Assembly (NCBI GenBank): GCA_037976565.1
Contig: CP137672.1
Span: 37,353,672 to 37,417,671, forward strand
Origin: Mesocentrotus franciscanus
Taxonomy: Eukaryota; Echinodermata; Echinoidea; Camarodonta; Strongylocentrotidae
DNA: 64,000 nucleotides
Reading direction: 5' to 3'
In this document: piece by piece, positions 57,058-64,000 of the stretch
How the letters are laid out: the number at the start of each line of letters is the position of its first letter
Numbering within the stretch: the first letter of the stretch is position 1
Made by a program: the position numbers and the translations under genes
Notes under the pieces: model-generated
What the model saw: the letters and a program-made list of their open reading frames with translations, nothing else
What the model was told of the DNA's origin: nothing
Databases searched by the model: none

Positions 57058-58152
57058 ATGGCGTCTTTTCGCATGGAATTGCCAGAAGTGTTTACAGGAG
57101 AGGATGGCAAGGACTTCCGTCAATGGATACGCCGATTTGAAGTTGCTGCAGAGGCATTTTCGGACACTTCTATTAACTTACACTCCCTCCTTCCGGCAAG
57201 ACTTGCGGGATCGGCCTTCATCGTTTGGGAGAGCTTGTCTGCTTCGGACAAGAAGGATTTCAAGAAGATGAAAGAGAAACTCTCCCAGGTTTTCGGCCGG
57301 ACACAGTTTATTGACACATTCAAGTCTTGTATTACGGCCCGGACTCGCCAACCAGGTGAGCCTTTAGAAGTGTTTGCATCGGCCATTGCTTCCTTAGTGG
57401 AAGAAGCTTTCCCATCTTATGATGACAATGCGAAAGGTGGTGAGAGATTTCGACGATTTGTTGCCGGGGTAGACAAACCGCTTCAAGTAAAGATCCACGA
57501 GCTCGGAGGCTTTGATTTCGATGAGGCGTTGAAGATTGCACTACGTGTGGAAAGAGCACACCAGGCACACGATTTTGGTATAGTAGCAGTAGATGATCAG
57601 GTTAAGGACAAGACACAAGCTGCAGAGTCATCAGTCTTACAACTGCTTCTGCCAAGACTCAACGAGTTAGAAAGGAAACTCGACAGGATGTCCTTGAAGT
57701 TTGAGACAGCTAATAGGCCTAGCGGATCTCAGCAACGTGGTGGCAGCCCATCAGGACGTGGCCATGATGGAAGAAACATGGGACGTCGGGGCTCTCCATC
57801 ACCAACCCATGACTATCAGAGTTACAGATCTCCGGATCAATATGCAAGACACAGATCTCCAGATCAGTATGCAAGACACAGATCTCCAGATCAGTATGCA
57901 AGACACAGATCTCCAGATCAATATGCAAGACACAGATCTCCAGATCAATATGCAAGACGCAGATCACCAAGCCCTAATCGGAACTACACACACCAATCCG
58001 GGACTTCGCCCTCTAGAAGGCCGTATGAATCATCTAGCGGCCAAAATCAGCGGCCTTATCCCTCCACTGCAGGTTATCAAGTTGACTCCCATAGACAGGC
58101 TCCCTATCGTCAAGTTCGCTTCGAAGACCAGCAGCAGGGAAACTTCTGGTAG
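57058..58152 (+). CDS. gag: Gag of the Ty3/gypsy-type element
   Basis: 364 residues from the ATG at 57058. The N-terminal two thirds resemble retrotransposon capsid: FTGEDGKDFRQWIRRFEV, LAGSAFIVWE and a predicted helical core to about residue 200. A Ser/Arg/Gly-rich tail follows. There is no CCHC zinc knuckle. Instead five tandem copies of the 9-residue unit RSPDQYARH are encoded by a 27-bp repeat at 57827-57963, plausibly an RNA-binding basic region. The frame ends at TAG 58150-58152, seven bases after a -1 slippery site. Confidence 0.9.
   Translation: MASFRMELPEVFTGEDGKDFRQWIRRFEVAAEAFSDTSINLHSLLPARLAGSAFIVWESLSASDKKDFKKMKEKLSQVFGRTQFIDTFKSCITARTRQPGEPLEVFASAIASLVEEAFPSYDDNAKGGERFRRFVAGVDKPLQVKIHELGGFDFDEALKIALRVERAHQAHDFGIVAVDDQVKDKTQAAESSVLQLLLPRLNELERKLDRMSLKFETANRPSGSQQRGGSPSGRGHDGRNMGRRGSPSPTHDYQSYRSPDQYARHRSPDQYARHRSPDQYARHRSPDQYARHRSPDQYARRRSPSPNRNYTHQSGTSPSRRPYESSSGQNQRPYPSTAGYQVDSHRQAPYRQVRFEDQQQGNFW
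57827..57963 (+). repeat. 27-bp tandem repeat inside gag (five units)
   Basis: Units of AGATCTCC(A/G)GATCA(A/G)TATGC plus AAGACAC encode RSPDQYARH. Third-position changes between units show the array is not a fresh artefact. The array is open in all three forward frames. Confidence 0.9.
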
Positions 58153-61100
58153 TTGAGGAAGAGGGCCATTCATCAACTACACACACCAAGGCCTCAATAC
58201 CAATAACTCCTATTTCGCCAGAGAAATCACCCTACATCCCTATCGTTGTCGACAATGTCTATGTATTGGCACTCGTAGATAGTGGATCATTCATATCTCT
58301 GTTAAGTGCCAAATTTTTGTCATCCATCCCAGCATCGCAAAGGAGCCCGTTGGAAAAATTGACATCTATGGCATCTACTATCACAGGTGGGCTGGTAGAC
58401 AACATTGGAACAGTCGTACCATCGCTACACATAGGGAACAAAGCTACACAACACAAGTTCTTTGTTGCACGCAATATCACACATTCAGTTGTCCTTGGAT
58501 GGGACTTTGTTGACAGCCACAAGGCCTGCATAACGTCAACATCGTTCAACATGCCTGGAAATATTATTCCCTTCATCGATCGTCAGCAATACCAAGCCCC
58601 GCTGAAATGTAAAGTTTCTCTGGTTGGACAAGCTCGGATTCCCCCTGGCTGCGAAACTCACGTCCAGGGAAGATTGTTGTCGCCACAGTTCGACATCATA
58701 CCAAGAGACTATGATGGCTACTTTGAACCAACATTGCAAGATCACATTCCTGTTATCGGTGCCAGATCTCTGTTCAAGCCTCAAGATGGTCTTATTCTGG
58801 TACGCCTCATTAATCCCTCTGACGAAGCAGTTGATCTACCTGCAGACACCTGCCTAGGTCAATTCTTCTCCGTTACTGGGGATACCGAAGAGGAATACAA
58901 GATCATGAGTGTAACAACTGAATCAAATCCACAAGTGACAGACAAGTTGCCAGTTGCCGGAGTTCTCCCTTCTTCAGAACTCACGAGGACAGAGTACGAG
59001 AAAGCAGAACAACTTCTTCAGACCTACAGTGATATTTTCAGCACAACGTCTCAAGATATCGGTCAGACTGACATTATTCATCACCACATTGACACCACCA
59101 CAGATACTCCAATACGACAGAGGGCTTACCGAACTTCACCAGCAATGAGAGTGGAAATTCAGGAGCAGGTGGATGAACTCCTGCAAAGAGGCATCATTGA
59201 AGAGAGCTACAGCCCATGGGCGAGCCCAATCGTCATGGTGAAGAAGAAAGACAACACATACCGGTTTTGCGTGGATTACAGAAAACTCAATGCAGTAACT
59301 GTTCGAGACTCTCACCCTATTCCACGCCAAGATGATTCAATTGACTCCCTTTCTTCGTCGGCATACTTCAGCGTCATGGACTTATCAAGTGGATATTGGC
59401 AAGTCAAGCTCGACCCCCAAGATACAGAGAAGACTGCTTTTACCACAGGCACAGGGCTTTACCAGTTCACTGTCATGCCCTTCGGACTCATCAATGCTCC
59501 CATGACATTTCAGCGCCTTATGGAAGCCGTTCTCCATGGCCTCCACTGGTCTACAAGCCTTGTATACCTTGATGACTGCATAGTTATGGGCAAGGACTTT
59601 GATGATCATTGCAAGAACCTCGAAGAAGTATTGCAACGATTCAGAAACGCTGGACTTAAACTCAAACCCTCAAAGTGTGGCTTTTTCAAGAAAGAAGTCA
59701 CGTATCTTGGCCACATAATCAGCACCGAAGGAGTTAAACCTGACCCTAACAACGTCGAAAAAGTCAAATCCTGGCCTCGGCCGAGGACACCAACTGATGT
59801 CCGATCCTTCCTTGGCCTCGCATCTTTCTACCGACGTTTTGTACCAAGTTTCTCCAAGATTGCAACTCCTTTGACAACCCTCACACAAAAAGGTCAACAG
59901 TTCGTATGGACAGCAGAGTGTGAAATGGCCTTTCAACATCTGAAAGAAGCTTTAACCAATCCACCTCTACTCGCATATCCAGACTTTGGAAAGGAGTTCA
60001 TCCTATCTTCGGATGCATCCCTACATGCAGTAGGTGCTGTCCTCTCACAGACTCAGGATGGCAAGGAACGTGCAATCTCCTACTTCAGCCAAACTCTCAG
60101 CACTACGCAGAAGAAATGGTCTACCTACGATCGAGAGCTCTGGGCAATTGTTGCAGCTGTCCGCCATTTTCGTCATTACCTAAGACACCAACACTTCACT
60201 ATTCTGACAGACCACAAACCTCTTCTGGCTCTCAAGAAATTCCCAATTCAAGACGATGCAACTGGTAAGAGAACACGATGGATATTGGAACTCAATTCCT
60301 ACACTTTCAGCCTTACTCACAAGAAAGGACAATCACACAGAAATGCAGATGCATTATCTAGACGCCCAGTAGAGAGCCAAGTCACTCCAAGATTGACGGA
60401 TCAGCTACTCAAGCACACAGTAACCCAACCACTATGCAATGCAGTCGAGACTCGCTCATCGAAATCTCGACCATCAACAAAGACATCTACTCCCGATGAT
60501 TCAACAAGGCAGTCTGCACCAAACGTCCCTCATCCTTACCGTGGTGTAATCCTTGACAGTGATGTAGATGTACAACATGAACAGCAACGGGATCAAGACA
60601 TCAGTACAGTCATCGAATGCGTCAACAATGGTGAGCGACCAACCATTCGACAGATCCGTAGACACAACCCCCGGATTAGACGTCTCTTGTGGCAGTATCC
60701 CAAGTTCATCCTCCAAGACGGTATACTCTATAGGAAGAAGAAAGACAAGCTTGGTAATCTCTCACTCCAACTCGTGGTTCCAAACTCACTTATTCCAAGG
60801 GTACTCCAGGAATTACATGGTGACCCATCATCCGGACATTTCGGCGCACATCGCACGATACAGAGAGCAGAGTCGATGTGCTATTGGCCCTTCATGAACA
60901 AGGAAATCATTGATTTCTGCAACACATGCCCAGCTTGTGAGTCCTTCCGGTTACCAACCCCTAAGCACCAAGCACCCTTACATCCCATTACCACTACTCG
61001 CCCTTTGGAGATGGTCTTTGCTGACATTGCTGAGCTTCCAATTACAAGACGAGGATTTCGCTACATACTCGTAGTGACCGATCATTTCAGCAAATATGTC

Positions 61101-61562
61101 AATATCTTCCCAATGAAAGATCAGACTGCTCCAACCATCGCCAAACATCTGTTTGAAGAATATGTGAAAGAACATGGTATTCCAGAGACTTTGCACACGG
61201 ACCAAGGTCGACAGTTCGAATCAAGATTAGTGCAAGAACTATGCAGCAAATTGGGCATCAAAAAGTCTAGATCAACACCCTATCATCCCCAAGGAGCTGG
61301 CATAGTCGAACGATGTAATCGCACCATCAAAGATCAACTTGCGAAGTACATTTCTCATCAAGGAGGAGAATGGGACACTCACATCAATCAAGTCCAGTTG
61401 GCGTACAACACAAGTACTCATGCCTCAACAGGTTTGACGCCATACTACATCATGCATGGCAGGAAGCCCGTACACCTGCAAACATCACCTGTTCGACTCC
61501 TCCTCCATCGTCATCTGGCAACACACTCCTCGAATACACAACCAACCTGTCTGAGCGATTGA
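58095..61562 (+). CDS. pol: Pol (protease, RT, RNase H, integrase) of the Ty3/gypsy-type element, first segment
   Basis: The frame is open from 58095 and probably entered by frameshift at 58143. Domains, numbered from 58266: aspartic protease with LALVDSGS at about 2-9; RT from about 285 (WASPIVMVKKKD, FSVMDLSSGYWQVKL, MPFGLINAP, catalytic YLDD at about 434); RNase H at about 575-690 (SSDASLHAVG, YDRELWAIV, LTDHKPL); integrase HHCC zinc finger at about 850-895 (H..H..CNTCPAC); and a DDE core with Asp near 938 (VTDHFSKY) and 979 (HTDQGRQF) and Glu near 1015 (IVERCNRT), giving the D,D-35-E spacing. A frame break near 61465-61480 ends the meaningful frame, and the reading then runs into a stop at 61562. 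Confidence 0.92.
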   Translation, partial: TGSLSSSSLRRPAAGKLLVVEEEGHSSTTHTKASIPITPISPEKSPYIPIVVDNVYVLALVDSGSFISLLSAKFLSSIPASQRSPLEKLTSMASTITGGLVDNIGTVVPSLHIGNKATQHKFFVARNITHSVVLGWDFVDSHKACITSTSFNMPGNIIPFIDRQQYQAPLKCKVSLVGQARIPPGCETHVQGRLLSPQFDIIPRDYDGYFEPTLQDHIPVIGARSLFKPQDGLILVRLINPSDEAVDLPADTCLGQFFSVTGDTEEEYKIMSVTTESNPQVTDKLPVAGVLPSSELTRTEYEKAEQLLQTYSDIFSTTSQDIGQTDIIHHHIDTTTDTPIRQRAYRTSPAMRVEIQEQVDELLQRGIIEESYSPWASPIVMVKKKDNTYRFCVDYRKLNAVTVRDSHPIPRQDDSIDSLSSSAYFSVMDLSSGYWQVKLDPQDTEKTAFTTGTGLYQFTVMPFGLINAPMTFQRLMEAVLHGLHWSTSLVYLDDCIVMGKDFDDHCKNLEEVLQRFRNAGLKLKPSKCGFFKKEVTYLGHIISTEGVKPDPNNVEKVKSWPRPRTPTDVRSFLGLASFYRRFVPSFSKIATPLTTLTQKGQQFVWTAECEMAFQHLKEALTNPPLLAYPDFGKEFILSSDASLHAVGAVLSQTQDGKERAISYFSQTLSTTQKKWSTYDRELWAIVAAVRHFRHYLRHQHFTILTDHKPLLALKKFPIQDDATGKRTRWILELNSYTFSLTHKKGQSHRNADALSRRPVESQVTPRLTDQLLKHTVTQPLCNAVETRSSKSRPSTKTSTPDDSTRQSAPNVPHPYRGVILDSDVDVQHEQQRDQDISTVIECVNNGERPTIRQIRRHNPRIRRLLWQYPKFILQDGILYRKKKDKLGNLSLQLVVPNSLIPRVLQELHGDPSSGHFGAHRTIQRAESMCYWPFMNKEIIDFCNTCPACESFRLPTPKHQAPLHPITTTRPLEMVFADIAELPITRRGFRYILVVTDHFSKYVNIFPMKDQTAPTIAKHLFEEYVKEHGIPETLHTDQGRQFESRLVQELCSKLGIKKSRSTPYHPQGAGIVERCNRTIKDQLAKYISHQGGEWDTHINQVQLAYNTSTHASTGLTPYYIMHGRKPVHLQTSPVRLLLHRHLATHSSNTQPTCLSD
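58137..58180 (+). promoter_or_regulatory. -1 ribosomal frameshift signal at the gag-pol junction
   Basis: GGGAAAC (58137-58143) is positioned in the gag frame as G GGA AAC, the canonical X XXY YYZ slippery heptamer. The gag stop follows at 58150. After a 5-base spacer, GTAGTTGA (58149-58156) and TCAACTAC (58173-58180) form a perfect 8-bp stem with a 16-base loop. The pol frame is the -1 frame and is open from 58095, so slippage here leads directly into pol. Confidence 0.8.
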
Positions 61563-62692
61563 GAAAAGCATGGGAGTACACCATACAGAATACACGACAG
61601 CAACAACAACAACAGAAACGGCAGTACGACGTGAAGAAACGCATTTCCAAGTACGACACAGGTGACTTTGTTTGGTTACATGACCCAACCAACATCAGGA
61701 ACAAACTAGAACCAAACTGGAAAGGTCCTTTTAAAATATCTTCCTCATCAGATGATGGACTAAATTATGACATAGTTGACGTCCATGATGAAAGGATCAA
61801 GCGACGTGTTCATCATAATCGTTTGAAACCACATCGAGCCAGAGCCCCACAAGCGATGTCAACTCCACCATCCCCACCAACCACACAGCCTACATCAATA
61901 CATGGGAATGAGAGTACCACCACATGGTACCCTTCAGGTCCCCCAGCAGAAGATAGGAGAAACCAGAGAAAGGTGCAGTCACATCAGCCTACTAGCCATG
62001 GCCCAGCCTATATCATGTGGTCATCTCGACCACCAGATCGCATCCTCCATCACCGGCAGTCAGACCATGACCAACAGCCACGGTCAAGTTTGTCTGTTCG
62101 GCATCAAGCTTCAAACCAGCCAACCAACTCTAGCCACCAATCCAGGCTAAGTGAGTCAGCCCCACTCCAGCAACAACCTAGGCCATCCCTACCAACTGGC
62201 CAAACTCAACCCAGGTATTCCTCGCCGACTGGCCAACCCCAACTGAGGCTGTCCTCGCCGGTTGACCAACTACAACTCAGACCCCAATATCAACTGAGGT
62301 CGACGACTAACCAATCCCAGCTTGGGCCATCTTCATCAGCTGACCAACCCCAACCTCAGCCGTCCTCATCAGCTGACCAACGCCAACCTCAGCCGTCCTC
62401 ACCAGCTGACCAACGCCAACTCAGATCCCACTATAATCTGAGGTCATCCGCTAAGCAGCCGGAACACGGTCTAGAGCAACAGCAACGAAATGTTAAGGAC
62501 AATGAACAATTATTACATACTAGTGAACGCCTACCAGAAGATGATTTGGATCAAAATGTTAAGGACAATGAACAATTGCATAGTAGTGAACACCTACAAG
62601 AAGATGATTCGGATCAAAATCGCCAAGACACTCATTCGAGATATGGTCGACGAGTTAAAGTACCCGCCAAGTTTCAGGATTACAAACTATGA
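61370..62692 (+). pseudogene. Out-of-frame continuation of pol: integrase C-terminus and proline/glutamine-rich tail
   Basis: This frame becomes meaningful from about 61475, taking over from the first pol segment. It encodes the integrase C-terminal region: a QQQQQQ stretch (CAA codons at about 61600-61616), then a GPY/F-type module (GDFVWLHDP, NWKGPFKI, VHHNRLKPH). A long low-complexity tail follows, with repeats of SSPADQ-type units (about 62220-62430) and a duplicated NVKDNEQL segment (62490-62605). The end RRVKVPAKFQDYKL is typical of gypsy pol tails. The break from the upstream frame is one base and may be a mutation or a sequencing error. Confidence 0.8.
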
Positions 62693-63986
62693 AGACTACA
62701 AACTATAAAGACTTTAGAGAACTAACGTTTGAAAAATTGATAGATAATTGAAAGACATGCTGATTTGAACTTTTCTCCGTCTTACCTTGTATCGCCACAT
62801 TGTTTGCGACAATATGTTATTAAGTGGATTCTTGAATTGTGAACGTTTTGAAAGATTTATGGTATTATGGAACTTTTGGACATTTTTCGTAGGATTTGTG
62901 AGATCAATTTGTCTTTTTTTTTTTTTTAGCGTTGAGACAGAAAAAGAAAAAAAAAAACAGCTTTCGAACATTTTGTCAATTGGGTGAACTAGTTAATGTG
63001 CCCGTTTATTATTTTACAGAAAAAAGACTCAAATGTCAAAATTTGATTGCAAATTCTGCAATTATGCTGAACTTTAAGATGAAAAGAAAAGAAAAGAATA
63101 TAAGATTCAGATTGTATTGGTCACAGAATCACAGGGTTGACCTGAATTATTTTACAAAGAGGACTGTATAAATGTGTCAAAGAATTGTATTTAGTCAACT
63201 TATGTACATGCATGAGTACATTGTTTTCTGAACACTAGTTTAAATAGTCATTTGACCTATATTGATGTTTTTTTTATAGATATTTAGATTTAAAACAGAT
63301 TCTCGATACATGAATTCATAAGATATGTTTTTATTATTTTTATTACATTAATCATTTGTATTCAGATTGTGTCGACCATAGACACTGTATTTTTATAATG
63401 TCTCCTTAAATCTAAAACAGTTTTGGAAGATTTATGTCAGGATGCAAATTCTCTGTGTACATTGTATTTAATTATTGCTTTGGCTAACATATTCCAAAGT
63501 TTTCTAACAGTGATATTTTTTTTTAGAGGAAGACATTGCCATGTATTTTGGTTACGAAAAATTGCCAAATTGGGTATGATATTTTTGATATTTTGTCATT
63601 ATGAGGAACAAAAAGAAAGAGGAAATTGTGTTTATATTTACAGATCATCAGACTGGAATTTTCAGGATGTAAAAAGAAAGAAGATAGAACCCATTGCAGT
63701 TAGGAAGTTGTTTGAAGGATATTCATTGATGAAAGGATATCAGTTTTTTTGTATTTGCTATACATGTGACCTTTCATTTTAGACGGTTTACTTTTCCCTA
63801 ATTTGATTTGATGTGTTTCTTTAAAAAAAAAAAAAAAAGGATTTTTACAGAAGGAAAATTACATGATTTGATTTGATCAGGTATTTCAAACAAATTTTAT
63901 GTAACTCATTTTTTTAGGAATTTAATGCATGTTCATACAAAGTATTTTCAAAAATGAGGACATTTTTCTGTAAAGATGGAATATTA
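62693..63986 (+). other. Long 3' non-coding region of the LTR retrotransposon
   Basis: About 1.3 kb of T-rich sequence separates the pol end from the 3' LTR. The 119-codon frame at 63423-63782 has no start context or motif I recognise. A clear polypurine tract is not visible; the bases before 63987 are GTAAAGATGGAATATTA. Confidence 0.6.
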
Positions 63987-64000
63987 TGTAAGGTTTAAAT
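63987..64000 (+). repeat. Start of the 3' LTR (truncated by window end)
   Basis: TGTAAGGTTTAAAT is identical to the first 14 bases of the 5' LTR at 55975. The rest lies outside the window. Confidence 0.75.

Larger units (their letters stand above)
55975..64000 (+). mobile_element. Ty3/gypsy-type LTR retrotransposon (3' LTR runs off the window)
   Basis: The order is 5' LTR 55975-56402, primer-binding region, leader to 57057, gag 57058-58152, pol from 58095 by -1 frameshift, a second pol frame to 62692, a long T-rich 3' region, and a second LTR starting at 63987 with the same TGTAAGGTTTAAAT as at 55975. The protease - RT - RNase H - integrase order identifies the Ty3/gypsy class. I see no envelope gene. 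One frame break in the integrase region makes this copy probably non-autonomous, although LTR identity cannot be assessed from the 14 bases seen. Confidence 0.9.

Noticed and set aside
63423..63782. 119-codon frame before the 3' LTR as a possible third retroelement gene
   Set aside because: It is AT-rich, lacks an ATG (the frame begins with TTG), and shows no signal peptide or fusion-protein pattern.
1..64000. CRISPR arrays, bacterial operons or phage-type defence systems
   Set aside because: There is no regular spaced repeat of that type. The gene structure is clearly eukaryotic with introns.

Overview
This window is animal (metazoan) genomic DNA. It has short exons with GT/AG introns, many (GA)n and (CT)n microsatellites, abundant miniature inverted-repeat elements, several families of non-LTR reverse-transcriptase relics, a Ty3/gypsy-type LTR retrotransposon and a small cluster of intronless rhodopsin-like GPCRs. 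This combination, with invertebrate-like DGCR8, EIF2B1 and MRPL50 orthologues, best fits a marine invertebrate deuterostome, most likely a sea urchin. The species is an inference that I could not test by searching.

Layout. (1) 1-5.4 kb: the 3' eight coding exons of EIF2B1 (eIF2B alpha subunit) on the plus strand. The last coding segment has been copied several times into the 3' UTR. (2) 8.8-13.5 kb: a complete four-exon MRPL50 (mitoribosomal protein mL50) on the minus strand, with a long inverted-repeat element in its first intron. (3) 13.5-19 kb: a gene-poor divergent intergenic region full of MITE-like elements and a minisatellite. (4) 19.0-29.2 kb: a complete 15-coding-exon DGCR8/Pasha gene (769 codons), the RNA-binding partner of Drosha, with small hairpin repeats and a hAT-type MITE in its introns. 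(5) 29-35 kb: AT-rich sequence without a convincing gene, possibly including DGCR8 3' UTR. (6) 35-47.9 kb: a GPCR cluster with a minus-strand pseudogene fragment, two copies of a 7TM gene in a roughly 3.2-3.8 kb direct segmental duplication, and a further 7TM remnant. Both main copies carry different disabling lesions. Between them lie an RT relic, a foldback element and a block of palindromic CCCATATGGG-like words.

(7) 47-52.8 kb: a nest of non-LTR retrotransposon fragments, including a nearly full-length L2/CR1-like element on the minus strand and two 3' fragments on the plus strand. (8) 53.5-54.8 kb: minus-strand 3' exons of an EGF / Thr-rich stalk / C-type-lectin protein. (9) 55,975 to beyond the window end: a Ty3/gypsy-type LTR retrotransposon. 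It has a 428-bp 5' LTR, a gag with a 9-residue tandem repeat instead of a zinc knuckle, a canonical -1 frameshift signal (GGGAAAC plus an 8-bp stem) at the gag-pol junction, and a pol that is broken once in the integrase region. The 3' LTR starts at 63,987.

The host genes are unrelated housekeeping or RNA-processing genes (translation initiation, mitochondrial translation, microRNA biogenesis). No operon-like relation is implied. All exon boundaries were inferred by reading splice sites, phase continuity and protein similarity by eye; no alignment or RNA evidence was available.
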